From: Candidatus Omnitrophota bacterium
Lineage (GTDB): Bacteria; Hinthialibacterota; Hinthialibacteria; Hinthialibacterales; Hinthialibacteraceae
Length of the DNA: 64,000 nt
Direction: 5' to 3'
Assembly (NCBI GenBank): GCA_040755155.1
Contig: JBFMBP010000002.1
Span: 4,568 to 68,567 of the forward strand
In this document: positions 9,680-19,220 of the stretch, one piece after another
Position numbering within the stretch: the stretch's first letter is position 1
How the letters are laid out: every line of letters begins with the position of its first letter
Notes under the pieces: model-generated
What the model was told of the DNA's origin: nothing
The model's database searches: none
What the model saw: only the letters and a program-made list of their open reading frames with translations
Program-made: the position numbers and the translations under genes

Positions 9680-11686
9680 ATGGAGATTTACGAAATTCTC
9701 GCTTGGGCGATCATCGGCTTGCCGCTGGCGTCTTTCGGTTTGCAACTCGCTTTCGGCAAGCGCCTTCCCCGGCAGGGCGATTGGCTGCCGACGGGAGCGA
9801 TCTGGCTGGCGTTGATTCTGGGAATCGTCCTTTTTGCGAAGGTCATCGTCCTGGAATACGATCCGAACTTTTTAAGAGAGTATTCCTATCTCTGGTTCGG
9901 CGGCGCGGGGATGATGGAATTCCGTTTCGGATTCCACATCGACAACCTGACGGCTGTTATGATTATGGTCGTGAACATCGTCAGCGCCCTAGTGCATCTC
10001 TTCTCCATCGGCTACATGCGCGGGGAAGATTGCTACGACCGCTATTTCGCCTACCTCAGCCTGTTCAGCTTTTCCATGTTGCTATTGGTGCTTTGCGACA
10101 ATCTTTTCATACTTTATATCACCTGGGAACTGGTTGGAGTCTCGTCTTATTTGCTAATCGGCTTTTTCTTCTGGAAAACCTCGGCGGCCAATGCCTGCAT
10201 GAAGGCGTTTTTAACCACCCGCGTCGGCGACGTGTTCATGTTTCTCGGCATCATGATTGTTGTAAGAGAAACCGGCCTTCTCAATTATACTAAGGTCTTT
10301 GAAGCTGTGGCGCATGGGCAATTGAACGGGACGCTGCTGACCATCGCCGCCGTCTGCCTTTTCGGCGGGGCGGTAGGCAAGTCGGCGCAATTCCCGCTGC
10401 ACGTATGGCTTCCGGACGCCATGGAAGGCCCTACGCCCGTCAGCGCCTTGATTCACGCGGCGACAATGGTCGCGGCGGGCGTCTATATGGTCGGGCGGCT
10501 GTTTCCCATTTTTTCCGCTTCGCATGAAGCGATGTTGGTGATCGCCTATATCGGCCTTATCACCGCCTTCTTCGCCGCTACCATCGCCATAACGCAAACG
10601 GATATCAAGCGCGTTCTCGCCTACTCCACCGTCAGCCAGCTGGGCTATATGATTACAGCGCTTGGCGTGGGGGCTTTTACGGCGGGATTGTATCACCTGA
10701 TGACGCACGCTTTCTTCAAGGCGCTGCTCTTTCTCGGCAGCGGCAGCGTCATCCACGCTGTGCACTCGCAAGAGTTGCCGGAAATGGGCGGATTGAGAAA
10801 GAAACTGCCCATCACCTGGGCGACCATGCTTATCGCCACGCTGGCCATATCGGGAGTGCCTTTCTTTTCCGGCTTCGGCAGCAAAGACGCCATCTTGGGG
10901 GGCGCCTTGGCGTTTGGGATGGAGAATCCAGCCCACATGCCCATCTTCATCGGTTTGTGGCTGGCCGCCGGAGTGACGGCGTTTTATATGTTCCGATTGA
11001 TCTTTTTGACGTTTTACGGCGAAGCCCGCGTTCCCGAAAAATACGCTCATGCCCACGAATCGCCGTCCGTCATGACGATTCCGTTGATTACGCTGGCCGT
11101 TCTTTCCGTTCTCGGCGGTTTCGGGCTGTACGGCGGCTTGTGGTTCAACCACCTGGTCGTTGCGCCAGGAGCGGCTCATGCGGCGGAGCATGGCGGCGGA
11201 CATAGCGAGCATCTGGCGCATAATCTCGCCATGGTTCTATCCATCGTAATAGCGTTCAGCGGCATCTTTCTTTCTTATCTGGTCTATTACAAGAAAAAGA
11301 TATCCGCCGAAGCGTGGGCGGCCAAGTTGCGGCCTCTTTACGATCTATCTTTTCATAAATATTGGGTGGACGAATTTTACGATAAGACCGTCATCCGCTT
11401 CTTGCTCTGGATGCGCATGGTCTTAGCCCGCTTCGACAATAACGTCGTCGACGGCTTGGTGAATATTACGGGGCCGGGGCTGCGCGGGACGTCGACATTC
11501 TCCGGCGCATGGGACAAATACGTCGTCGATGGGCTGGTCAACCTGCTGGCGATTCTGACGCAAATCGCGGGCGCCGCTAGCACGTTGATTCAGAGCGGCG
11601 TCATTCAAAATTATATTCTGAAAGCCAGCCTCGCCGCCGGCGTTGTTCTTTTGCTGCACAATTACATCATCCGGCTGTTCGCCTAG
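9680..11686 (+). CDS. nuoL: NADH-quinone oxidoreductase subunit L
   Basis: Distal proton-pumping antiporter-like subunit with the long lateral helix, 668 residues, a normal family size. Motifs include WELVGVSSYLLIGFFFWK (the conserved acidic residue of helix 5 region) and HVWLPDAMEGPTPVSALIHA with the key Lys of GKSAQFPLH just before. The His-rich stretch near residue 490 (AHAAEHGGGHSEHLAH) is a loop and may bind metal or be disordered. The C-terminal arm (about residues 530-668) fits the lateral helix and its anchor. Confidence 0.95.
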   Translation: MEIYEILAWAIIGLPLASFGLQLAFGKRLPRQGDWLPTGAIWLALILGIVLFAKVIVLEYDPNFLREYSYLWFGGAGMMEFRFGFHIDNLTAVMIMVVNIVSALVHLFSIGYMRGEDCYDRYFAYLSLFSFSMLLLVLCDNLFILYITWELVGVSSYLLIGFFFWKTSAANACMKAFLTTRVGDVFMFLGIMIVVRETGLLNYTKVFEAVAHGQLNGTLLTIAAVCLFGGAVGKSAQFPLHVWLPDAMEGPTPVSALIHAATMVAAGVYMVGRLFPIFSASHEAMLVIAYIGLITAFFAATIAITQTDIKRVLAYSTVSQLGYMITALGVGAFTAGLYHLMTHAFFKALLFLGSGSVIHAVHSQELPEMGGLRKKLPITWATMLIATLAISGVPFFSGFGSKDAILGGALAFGMENPAHMPIFIGLWLAAGVTAFYMFRLIFLTFYGEARVPEKYAHAHESPSVMTIPLITLAVLSVLGGFGLYGGLWFNHLVVAPGAAHAAEHGGGHSEHLAHNLAMVLSIVIAFSGIFLSYLVYYKKKISAEAWAAKLRPLYDLSFHKYWVDEFYDKTVIRFLLWMRMVLARFDNNVVDGLVNITGPGLRGTSTFSGAWDKYVVDGLVNLLAILTQIAGAASTLIQSGVIQNYILKASLAAGVVLLLHNYIIRLFA

Positions 11687-11709
11687 GATTTATTTCATAT
11701 GAAATTATT

Positions 11710-11745
11710 CCCTCGCCCTCTGGGAGAGGGTTAGGGTGAGGGGGC
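11710..11745. repeat. GC-rich stem repeat, copy 1
   Basis: CCCTCGCCCTCTGGGAGAGGG followed by TTAGGGTGAGGGGGC. Similar copies lie at 17691-17724 and, inside the MITE, at 51512-51545. The type is common in many bacterial genomes. Here it could act as a weak terminator because six T follow. Confidence 0.7.
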
Positions 11746-11757
11746 TTTTTTAATAAT

Positions 11758-11910
11758 GAGGCTCTTGCAAAATTAATAAAATCCGCTTTTAAATTCTCCC
11801 CCCAAGCTTGGGGGGAGTTAGAGGGGGGTTGATTATATTAGACTTAAAGCAACCCCCTCCTAACCTCCCCCAAGCATGGGGGTGGAATTATGGAGTTTTG
11901 CATGAGGCTC
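11758..11910. repeat. 153-bp palindromic repeat, copy B
   Basis: Ends GAGGCTCTTGCAAAAT and TTTTGCATGAGGCTC are inverted. The core has the same double hairpin as copy A. One hairpin half reads CCCCCAAGCATGGGGGTGG, a diverged form. Confidence 0.8.
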
Positions 11911-12016
11911 TAATGTAACTATTAAAAAATCAAGTGAAATTGACCACTAGTTCCAGGAACGAACTACGTTCCTCAAACATAGATAATGACGACGATCCAA
12001 TAGGGAGACGCGAAGC

Positions 12017-13507
12017 ATGAATCCGCCGAATCATTTGCTTTCATGGATAATTTTTTGGCCGCTGATCGGCATGGGGATCATTTTGCTCATTCCGGGCCGG
12101 GCGAAATTGTTCATCAAACAAATCGCCTTTCTTTTCACGATTCCATCGCTGTTGCTGGGCGTAAAGATGTTGATGGACTACGATCCGGCGGGAGGAATGC
12201 AGTTCACGGCCAATGTCCCCTGGATCGATAATTTCAACATATTCTATTACGTCGGGGTGGACGGTTTGAGCGTTCCCATGGTCTTTTTGACGGTGATGCT
12301 CTGTCCGATCTGCATCCTCGCCTCCTGGGGCATCAACGACCGCGCCAAGGGATATTTCGCCCTTTTCCTTTTGTTGGAAGTGGGAATGTTGGGCGTCTTT
12401 TGTGCGCTGGATTTCTTCCTCTTCTACGTCTTTTGGGAATTGATGCTGCTGCCAATGTATTTCCTCATCGGCATTTGGGGCGGCCCGCGCAAGGAATATG
12501 CGGCGATCAAGTTCTTCCTCTATACGCTCTTCGGCAGCGTTTTTCTCCTCATCGCCATGATCGTGTTTTATATCTATACGGGATCGTTCGACCTCGTCGC
12601 TCTGCGCGAAAAGATCGGGGCGTCGGAACTGGCGAATGCGCTGCGGTTGAAATGGTGGCTGTTTTTGGGCATGTACGTCGCCTTCGCCATCAAGATTCCA
12701 GCCTTCCCGTTCCATACATGGCTTCCCGACGCCCACGTGGAAGCGCCGACGGCCATCAGCGTCATTCTGGCGGGCATTCTGCTGAAGATGGGAACCTACG
12801 GCCTGTTGCGGATCAGTTACCCATTGATGCCAGCGGAAGCCGTGGATTTCGCGTTATTCATCGCCATCATTGCTCTCATCAATATCGTTTACGGGGCCTT
12901 GTGCGCCATGGCGCAGAGCGATTTGAAGAAACTCGTCGCCTATTCCAGCATCAGCCATATGGGCTTCGTCATGCTGGGGATGGCGGCGATGACGCCGGAA
13001 GGAATGAACGGGGCGGTGTTGCAGATGTTCAATCACGGAACCATCACTGCCATGCTCTTCCTCCTGGTTGGCGTTATTTACGATCGCGCCCATCACCGCG
13101 ACATCGACGGATTCGGCGGACTAGCGAAGAACGTTCCTATGTACGCAGGGATTACCTGCGTTGCCTTTTTCGCTTCGCTGGGTTTGCCGGGGCTTTCGGG
13201 ATTTATCGGCGAAGCGCTGGTTTTCCTGGGTTCTTTCCCGGTATACCTTTGGATTACGGTGCTGGCCACGTCGGGAATCGTCATCACGGCGGCCTATACG
13301 CTATGGACGTATCAGCGCATATTCTTGGGGCCATTGAATCAAAAGTACGCCGATCTTCCCGATTGCACGCTGCGCGAGAAATTCACGCTGATCCCGCTAG
13401 CGTGCTTCGTCGTTGTTTTGGGAATTTTCCCCAAACTGATTATCGACTTTTTCAATCCCACCATGCAACAATTGGTCAAGATGCTTGATGTCATAAAGAA
13501 GGGGTAG
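12017..13507 (+). CDS. nuoM: NADH-quinone oxidoreductase subunit M
   Basis: Second antiporter-like proton pump of the membrane arm, 496 residues, about 14 predicted helices. FYVFWELMLLPMYFLIGIWG holds the conserved Glu of helix 5, and FHTWLPDAHVEAPTAISVIL with the following GILLKMGTYGLLR holds the conserved Lys/His path. It begins after a repeat-filled gap and is followed 6 bp later by nuoN. Confidence 0.95.
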   Translation: MNPPNHLLSWIIFWPLIGMGIILLIPGRAKLFIKQIAFLFTIPSLLLGVKMLMDYDPAGGMQFTANVPWIDNFNIFYYVGVDGLSVPMVFLTVMLCPICILASWGINDRAKGYFALFLLLEVGMLGVFCALDFFLFYVFWELMLLPMYFLIGIWGGPRKEYAAIKFFLYTLFGSVFLLIAMIVFYIYTGSFDLVALREKIGASELANALRLKWWLFLGMYVAFAIKIPAFPFHTWLPDAHVEAPTAISVILAGILLKMGTYGLLRISYPLMPAEAVDFALFIAIIALINIVYGALCAMAQSDLKKLVAYSSISHMGFVMLGMAAMTPEGMNGAVLQMFNHGTITAMLFLLVGVIYDRAHHRDIDGFGGLAKNVPMYAGITCVAFFASLGLPGLSGFIGEALVFLGSFPVYLWITVLATSGIVITAAYTLWTYQRIFLGPLNQKYADLPDCTLREKFTLIPLACFVVVLGIFPKLIIDFFNPTMQQLVKMLDVIKKG

Positions 13508-13513
13508 CGCTTC

Positions 13514-14995
13514 ATGGGCAATGTAGAGAGCCTGGCTTATTTCATCCCGGAACTTATCCTCTCCGTCGCCGTTCTATTGGCAATCTTAGCGGACGTGTTC
13601 GGCTCGGAACGGGAAGGCTTGGACGCGCCCGGCGTCATCGCTTTGGTTGGAACCGGGCTGGCCTTCTATTTTCATTTCGGCCTTTACAACCTGGCGCCGA
13701 GTCCGTTGTTCATGGGGATGATTGCCCATGACATGTTCTCCGCTTTTTTCCGGGGATTCTTCCTGCTGAGCACGCTCGTCGTCATCGTAATGACGATATA
13801 CAGCCATGAGGTTTTGTATCTCAAGAAGGGCGAATTCTACGCCATTCTTCTTTCCGTGTGCATCGGCATGTGCCTCGTCGCCGCGGCGCAGGATTTGGTA
13901 ATGATGTACCTGGCGCTGGAACTGATGAGCATCGGCTCCTATATCCTTTCCGGCTTTTCCAGCAAGGTGGGAAAATCCGACGAAGCGGCGGTGAAGTTCG
14001 TGCTCTATGGCGGCGTATCCACCGGCATCATGCTTTTCGGATTGACGCTGCTTTACGGTTTGACCGGCTCCACCAGTTTTTCCGCTATCCGCGGGATTTT
14101 GGCGGGCGCACAGGGCGTGGAACCCGCGGTTTATACGATTTTCGTTTTGGTCATGGTAGGCGCGGGATATAAGATCGCGGCGGTTCCGTTTCATTTTTGG
14201 GCGCCGGACGTCTACGAAGGCGCTCCTGCTCCGGTTACGGCGTATCTTTCCGTCGCCTCGAAGGGAACCGGCTTCGCGCTGTTGATCCGCTTCTTCTTCT
14301 CGACGATGATCGCTCCCGGAGACGGCGGCGCCAGTTGGATCGAATTGCCCAATCTTCATATCGACTGGACGTTTCATATCGCGCTGCTTTCCGCCATTAC
14401 CATGACGGCGGGCAACCTGGGAGCCATTCCGCAGAACAATCTCAAGCGCCTGCTGGCTTTTTCCGGCATCGCTCACGCGGGGTATCTATTGATGGGCGTT
14501 TGCGTCCTGAGCGCCCAAGGAATGGAGTCCGTCGTCTTTTATCTCGTCGCTTATCTCTTCACCAACCTGGCCGCCTTCTCGGTGATTGTCATCATCGTCA
14601 ACGCGCAAGGCGACGAAAGAATGGCTGACGTGCGGGGATTGTGGGCTAGAGCGCCATATACGGCCATCGCCATGACGATCGCGCTGATTTCTCTGATCGG
14701 GCTCCCGCCCACGGCGGGCTTTGTCGGAAAATGGTATCTCTTCATCGCCGTATTGAATAAAAACCTATATTGGCTGGCGCTGATCGCCGTCCTGAATTCC
14801 GTAGTTTCCCTCTATTATTACGCCCGCATCATCCGCGCGATGTTCATGGATTCCCCCTCCATTGCCCAGCCCATGCGCGTACATCCCGTCTACGCAGGAC
14901 TGCTCGCGGCGCTTACCATTCCCGTCGTCTACTTCGGCCTCTTCTGGGATCCCCTCGTCCGCTACGCCAAGATGTGCGCTTCGCTGATAAAATAG
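13514..14995 (+). CDS. nuoN: NADH-quinone oxidoreductase subunit N
   Basis: Third antiporter-like subunit, next to NuoK, 493 residues. Recognised by MYLALELMSIGSYILSGF (conserved Glu), FHFWAPDVYEGAPAPVTAYL and LLAFSGIAHAGYLLMG. Closes the operon: no nuoE, nuoF or nuoG lies before or after. The 363 bp that follow contain only repeats. Confidence 0.95.
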   Translation: MGNVESLAYFIPELILSVAVLLAILADVFGSEREGLDAPGVIALVGTGLAFYFHFGLYNLAPSPLFMGMIAHDMFSAFFRGFFLLSTLVVIVMTIYSHEVLYLKKGEFYAILLSVCIGMCLVAAAQDLVMMYLALELMSIGSYILSGFSSKVGKSDEAAVKFVLYGGVSTGIMLFGLTLLYGLTGSTSFSAIRGILAGAQGVEPAVYTIFVLVMVGAGYKIAAVPFHFWAPDVYEGAPAPVTAYLSVASKGTGFALLIRFFFSTMIAPGDGGASWIELPNLHIDWTFHIALLSAITMTAGNLGAIPQNNLKRLLAFSGIAHAGYLLMGVCVLSAQGMESVVFYLVAYLFTNLAAFSVIVIIVNAQGDERMADVRGLWARAPYTAIAMTIALISLIGLPPTAGFVGKWYLFIAVLNKNLYWLALIAVLNSVVSLYYYARIIRAMFMDSPSIAQPMRVHPVYAGLLAALTIPVVYFGLFWDPLVRYAKMCASLIK

Positions 14996-15358
14996 AATTT
15001 TGCAAGTGACTCTATATTGATTGACATTGTTTTTGTCGTAACAGTTTGCCCGTTTGAAGAGAAATCCTTGTTTTTTAAGCCCTGAAAGGGCGAAATAAGA
15101 TAGCCCAGGCCAACGGCCTGGGAACTGGATCAACAAAAACCTTAAGCCATGAAAGGGCGGAATTCCTCAATACTTGTGGGTAAAGATCAGGCCGAGGATA
15201 GGGGGTCGGCGATTGCGGGAAGATAAGCAGGATGGGTTGTGTTTTTGATCCTTCATATTTCTTTGTAGGAGAAATCAATGGGTCAAACGACGCGACCCAT
15301 CATTCGATTCGATATGTTTTTTTATAGATATGGCGGGGCTTGCTTCGCTCGAACCGCC
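14996..15358. other. Convergent intergenic region with REP-like palindromes
   Basis: No gene. Between the ends of nuoN and engB are an imperfect REP-like unit (15078-15160: AGCCCTGAAAGGGC, AGCCCAGGCCAACGGCCTGGG, then a degenerate repeat of the first part), the GGGTAAAGATCAG piece near 15178, and the palindrome GGGTCAAACGACGCGACCC at 15281-15299. One of these may end the nuo transcript, but none is a classic terminator with a T-run. Confidence 0.6.
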
Positions 15359-16030
15359 CTACGATTTTCGCAGCGTCTCGGAAGAGGCGCCGAGGATCAC
15401 GTCGTGCAAGGCTTGCAGGATTTCGCGCGCGCCGGTTTTTTTTAGGGTGGATGTTGCGAGGCATGGTTCTTCTTTTTGCAAATGCAGCGAGTGAACAATC
15501 CGGCTTCGCGATTGCGCCAGTTGCGACGAGCTCAGTTTATCGGCTTTGGTCAAGATGGTGATGGAGGGGATTTTTTGATGCGCAATCCATTCGCGCATCT
15601 GTTTGTCGAGGGCGGTAGGTTCATGGCGGCAATCGATGAGGTGAATGATGGCCGCCAGCGGACGCCATTCGAGAAATTCTTGCAGAGTGCGCGCCCATTG
15701 TTGCTGGGAGGCTTTATCGATTTTCGCATAGCCGTATCCCGGCAAGTCCACCAGGTGTAGATGGACGGAATCCGGATCGAGCGCAAGATGGAAGAAATTA
15801 ATTAGCCGAGTCTTCCCCGGCGTATTGGAGGTTTTGGCCAGATGGCGCCGGTTGCAGATATGATTGATGAGGCTGGATTTGCCCACGTTCGAGCGTCCTG
15901 CGATGGCGACTTCGGGATACGTGAGAGGCGGGCAGGCTTTCAAATTGGGAGCGCTGACGACGAATTCCGCCGTTGCGATGCGGATGGAATCGGCGGACGT
16001 AGAGGACGAACGCGGGGCATCGTCTAGCAT
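15359..16030 (-). CDS. engB: Ribosome-biogenesis GTPase EngB/YsxC
   Basis: Small TRAFAC-class GTPase needed for late assembly of the large ribosomal subunit. G1 is GRSNVGKSSLI, G2 TPGKTRLINFF, G3 DLPGYGYAK and G4 TKADKL, followed by the SA-type G5 region. At 223 residues it is slightly longer than usual (about 195-210), with a Ser/Asp-rich N-terminal extension of about 20 residues. The start overlaps the last 7 bases of murB, so the two are likely coupled. Confidence 0.93.
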   Translation of the reverse strand: MLDDAPRSSSTSADSIRIATAEFVVSAPNLKACPPLTYPEVAIAGRSNVGKSSLINHICNRRHLAKTSNTPGKTRLINFFHLALDPDSVHLHLVDLPGYGYAKIDKASQQQWARTLQEFLEWRPLAAIIHLIDCRHEPTALDKQMREWIAHQKIPSITILTKADKLSSSQLAQSRSRIVHSLHLQKEEPCLATSTLKKTGAREILQALHDVILGASSETLRKS

Positions 16031-16983
16031 AAGTATTGCACTTCCTTTTCCAAAATCACGCCGAAGCGTTGCTTGACTCGCGCGGCCATCGCATCGGCCA
16101 ACTCATTCACCTGCGCCGCCGTGGCGCGGCCGTGATTGACGATAATATTGGCGTGCTTAGGGAAGACGCCCGCGTCGCCGACGCGCAGTTGTTTGGCCCC
16201 CGCTTCGTCGAGGTATTTGCCCGCCGGGATGCGGCGTCCGCCCGGTTCGGCGGGGGGCAGATTCTTGAAGAAAGAGCCGGCCGAGGGCAAATCTTCGCCG
16301 GGGTGTTTTTCTTTCCGTTCTTGTTTGATGCGTTGCGTCTCTAGCAACAAATCGCCGGGGGATGAGGGAACGAACGGCCCCATCTTCGCTTGCAGGACGA
16401 TATCGCCGCGCCGGCGCGCCTGGCTGTCGCGGTAATCGACGCCCAATTCCGCGGTTGTCAAAGCGGCCAGGGAGCCGTCCTTGCGCAACACATCGGCTTG
16501 AAGCAGATACTCGCAGACCAGATGCCCGAAGGCGCCCGCGCCTCCCGCCAAGGCGCCGCCCAACGAGCCGGGAATGCCCGCTGCGAAGGTCATATCGCCC
16601 CAGCCGCGGCGCGAGGCTTCCATAACGAAATCGTCCAGGCCGCAGCCGCCCGCCGCCCAGGCGGCGTAATCTTCTCCCCACTCGATGCGGCGAGTTTTGT
16701 TGATGACGACGAGTCCCTGCAATCCGGCGTCGGCGATCAAGACGTTGGAGCATCCGGCCAGGAAATAGAAAGGAATCTCCAAATCCAAGGCCAGGCGGCG
16801 CGCATCAATAATCTGCTCGCAGGCATCCGCTTCCAGAAGATATTGGGCGGGGCCGCCGATTTTCAGCGTCGTATAAGGGGCTAAGGGAACGCCGCAGGCC
16901 AATCGTCCAGCGAAGCGGCGGCGCAGAGCGTTTTCCGCCGATTCGTCCGCCGCGCTGCTTATTCGAGTTTGATTTCCAGCCAC
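16024..16983 (-). CDS. murB: UDP-N-acetylenolpyruvoylglucosamine reductase
   Basis: FAD enzyme of the second step of peptidoglycan precursor synthesis, making UDP-MurNAc with NADPH in the cytoplasm. The 319-residue protein has the FAD-binding features (TTLKIGGPAQYLLE; GCSNVLIADAGLQGLVV; GIPGSLGGALAGGAGAFG), the catalytic Ser loop PSAGSFFKNLPP, HANIIVNHGRATAAQV and a C-terminal Glu in ILEKEVQYL. Its start lies within the end of the upstream secreted-protein gene (25-bp overlap). Confidence 0.95.
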   Translation of the reverse strand: MAGNQTRISSAADESAENALRRRFAGRLACGVPLAPYTTLKIGGPAQYLLEADACEQIIDARRLALDLEIPFYFLAGCSNVLIADAGLQGLVVINKTRRIEWGEDYAAWAAGGCGLDDFVMEASRRGWGDMTFAAGIPGSLGGALAGGAGAFGHLVCEYLLQADVLRKDGSLAALTTAELGVDYRDSQARRRGDIVLQAKMGPFVPSSPGDLLLETQRIKQERKEKHPGEDLPSAGSFFKNLPPAEPGGRRIPAGKYLDEAGAKQLRVGDAGVFPKHANIIVNHGRATAAQVNELADAMAARVKQRFGVILEKEVQYLC

Positions 16984-17531
16984 GAGTTCATCAACTTGTC
17001 TTCGCCTTTGAGAATCAATCCCGGCGGCGTTTTTTTGACCTCCGCGACCAGAACGTCCAAGGCGGCGCTATCCAGTTTCAAATCGCTGAAGGCGAATTGG
17101 ACGACGGAGACGGCCGTTCCCGTAATCATCAAGGGGATGGGAACTTTAAAATCTTTGCTTTTGACGTTTAGCCACGAGGGATAGACGAGCTCCCCGACGG
17201 CTTTTGTCTGTTTGCGGATGAGGAGATGATAATCTTTCTTGGTGAGTTCGAACGTCTCCCTCTCCGGCATACTTTCCACGGCGGCGAAGATCGCCTTGAT
17301 GTCGAAGCCATCCTCTTTGGCTTCGTCGATATACTTTTGGGGAATAGCGTTGACGATGGCTTTCACCAGCGAGAGGGGCGCCGTGGCTTCGCCCGTAACC
17401 GGCGAGGCGGATTTGATCTCGTCGAAAGCGATTTGCACCCATGTGATTTTATCGCCGTTGGCGGCGTCGGCGGCGCCATGAATAGCTCCATACAGCAAGG
17501 CGGTTATGGCGAAACGAAGCATCGCGCGCAT
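16959..17531 (-). CDS. Predicted secreted protein, function unknown
   Basis: A 190-residue protein beginning with a likely Sec signal peptide (MRAMLRFAITALLYGAIHGAADAA). Start ATG 17531 was preferred to an earlier one at 17621 because a GGGAGGG ribosome site lies just before it and the signal peptide then stands at the N-terminus. The mature part is mixed alpha/beta with no Cys and no motif I recognise. It is encoded upstream of and overlapping murB, which hints at an envelope role, but nothing in it proves this. Confidence 0.6.
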   Translation of the reverse strand: MRAMLRFAITALLYGAIHGAADAANGDKITWVQIAFDEIKSASPVTGEATAPLSLVKAIVNAIPQKYIDEAKEDGFDIKAIFAAVESMPERETFELTKKDYHLLIRKQTKAVGELVYPSWLNVKSKDFKVPIPLMITGTAVSVVQFAFSDLKLDSAALDVLVAEVKKTPPGLILKGEDKLMNSWLEIKLE

Positions 17532-17690
17532 GGCGGATCCCTCCCCGTTTCTTTCTTCTTTTAGGAATCGTCGCGAAAACGATCGCAGCTTGACTCTAAT
17601 TCCAAATGCGCCGCCGATCAAGAAAAATCTGCGTTTTGCCAGCGGGGACGATGCCGCATCCCCACCTTATTCGTACTTTAAACTCTTTCT

Positions 17691-17724
17691 CTCGCCCTTC
17701 GGGAGAGGGCTAGGGTGAGGGGGC
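17691..17724. repeat. GC-rich stem repeat, copy 2
   Basis: CTCGCCCTTCGGGAGAGGGC then TAGGGTGAGGGGGC, a variant of the repeat at 11710-11745. It lies between the start of the secreted-protein gene and the end of adk. Confidence 0.65.
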
Positions 17725-17756
17725 TTTCGTAACTGGACCTATCCCCTCAATAAGCA

Positions 17757-18350
17757 TTACATCTTTTTCACGATGGGCGCCAGGCGCACGTAAATTTCTT
17801 CGATGGTTCCGGTTCCGTCCACGTTGATCAGCAGCTGGCGTTGGGCGTAATAATCTTCGAGGGGCTGGGTTTTTTGCCGCCAGACTTTCATGCGTTCGCG
17901 AATGACCTCTTCGTTGTCGTCCGCCCGTTGCGCGCCTTCCGTAGCGCGATTCAATAGGCGCTTGACGAGCATCTCTTCCGGCACGGCCAGGTTGACCATG
18001 CCTGTGAAGCGCAGGTTGAGGGTGGAAAGCAGGCCGTCCAGCATTTCCGCCTGGCCGACGGTGCGGGGAAAGCCGTCGAGAATGACGCCCGCAATCTTGC
18101 CCGCCGCCTGCAACTTAGCGCCCAGTTCCGTCTGCACCATCTCTTTGATGACGTCGTCGGGCACCAATTCGCCCCGATTCATCAAATCCTGAGCCTTGAG
18201 CGCCGCCGGATCCTTCTTGGCGATGGCGTCGCGGAAAATATCCCCCGAGCTGACGTGAAGATAGCCGAGGCGTTCTTTAAGCAACTGCGCCTGCGTTCCT
18301 TTGCCTGCGCCGGGAGCGCCAAGCAAGCAAAAAGCGGGAAGGGTTTCCAT
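17757..18350 (-). CDS. adk: Adenylate kinase
   Basis: Balances AMP, ADP and ATP in the cytoplasm. P-loop GAPGAGKGTQAQLL, the AMP-binding segment HVSSGDIFRDAI, and DGFPRTVGQAEML are all present. At 197 residues it has a short LID and no zinc-binding Cys, so it is the small bacterial form. The start ATG 18350 is preceded on its strand by AGGAGAACGC. The gene is not next to ribosomal protein or secY genes, its common place. Confidence 0.93.
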   Translation of the reverse strand: METLPAFCLLGAPGAGKGTQAQLLKERLGYLHVSSGDIFRDAIAKKDPAALKAQDLMNRGELVPDDVIKEMVQTELGAKLQAAGKIAGVILDGFPRTVGQAEMLDGLLSTLNLRFTGMVNLAVPEEMLVKRLLNRATEGAQRADDNEEVIRERMKVWRQKTQPLEDYYAQRQLLINVDGTGTIEEIYVRLAPIVKKM

Positions 18351-18426
18351 GAAAGCGTTCTCCTTATTTATATTTACCTGATTTCATTAATCTTAAAATA
18401 ATCACAAAATCATCCAAGTCAACAAT

Positions 18427-18660
18427 TCATCTTACTTTTAACCATGCAATCTCAAACGTTTTCGTTTCCTGTTCAGTCTGGTTGAACTTCCCACGATAGC
18501 GGTATTCCTTGCGATTATCTGCATGGCTAAATTCGCCGCCAACTAAGTCCTGGCTGAATAGTTTACCGCCTTTGAACACATAGGCCAAGATACGTTCGTA
18601 AAGATCACAATTCTTTTAGCCGTTTTCATACTGAAGACTGATTCCCGCGCCGGTCAACAT
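18427..18660 (-). pseudogene. Remnant ORF broken by an in-frame stop
   Basis: The minus strand encodes 77 amino acids interrupted by one TAA at 18616-18618. The part after the stop reads YERILAYVFKGGKLFSQD and onward to FEIAWLKVR, which looks like genuine protein sequence, but no family is recognised. No ribosome site or intact start serves the downstream part. It is the leftmost member of a cluster of gene debris. Confidence 0.4.
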
Positions 18661-18905
18661 TCCCTTTCGTGAAGTTACTCGCTTCCTTCCCATAGCGTTC
18701 GACCGCCCTTGTCTCAGGAGTATCGACGCCGAGCTATCTCAATTCCATCGAACGGCGGGAGAAGGAATGATGAATCCTTTGTTACTACATCCTCCTTTAG
18801 AAAAATCAATAGATATTTATTGGGATTGTGATAAAATATCTCAATTTTATCGTTAGCGGCGTTATTTCGAACAAACGCAGATATGGCTTGAATAGGTGAA
18901 ACTAT

Positions 18906-19220
18906 ATGAAAAAATTATGCGCGCTCCTTGTTCTTCTAGTCGGCGCGCTTCCTTGTCTGGCTTTGGAGGAAATCACGATTAACCTTCCCAACCTCCCCCA
19001 AGGCGCCAAGCCGTTGGAGATGGCGCTCATCCCTACGGGGACATTTATGATGGGATTGCCGGAGATTGAACAGGATCGGGATTCCAATGAAGGTCCGCAA
19101 CATCACGTAACCATTACGCAGCTGTTTTATATTGGGAAATATGAAGTTACACAAGCGCAATGGCCAGCGGTGATGGGCAGCAATCCAGCGGTAATTTATG
19201 GATTATCCTTTTCCGGGTAA
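18906..19220 (+). pseudogene. Truncated SUMF1/formylglycine-generating-enzyme-like protein
   Basis: Begins as a normal exported protein (signal peptide MKKLCALLVLLVGALPCLA, ribosome site weak) and enters the N-terminal part of the SUMF1/FGE-sulfatase fold: MALIPTGTFMMGLPEIEQDR, HHVTITQLFYIGKYEVTQAQW, VMGSNP. The homology stops at about residue 93, where complete proteins continue for about 150-200 more. The last residues are out-of-family. A gene fragment in minus orientation abuts here, so a rearrangement cut the gene. Confidence 0.6.

Larger units (their letters stand above)
11687..12016. other. nuoL-nuoM gap with two different repeats
   Basis: No gene. Holds one GC-rich stem repeat (11710-11745, followed by a T-run that could weaken transcription) and copy B of the 153-bp palindromic element (11758-11910). 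The last 100 bp before nuoM are AT-rich and carry the nuoM ribosome site (AGGGAGACGCGAAGC). Confidence 0.7.

Noticed and set aside
10211-11221. 336-codon frame opposite nuoL
   Set aside because: Antisense shadow of a well-conserved gene; composition rich in His, Gln and Arg.
12400-13488. 362-codon frame inside nuoM in another frame
   Set aside because: nuoM is unquestionable; this frame is Arg/His-rich and without hydrophobic pattern.
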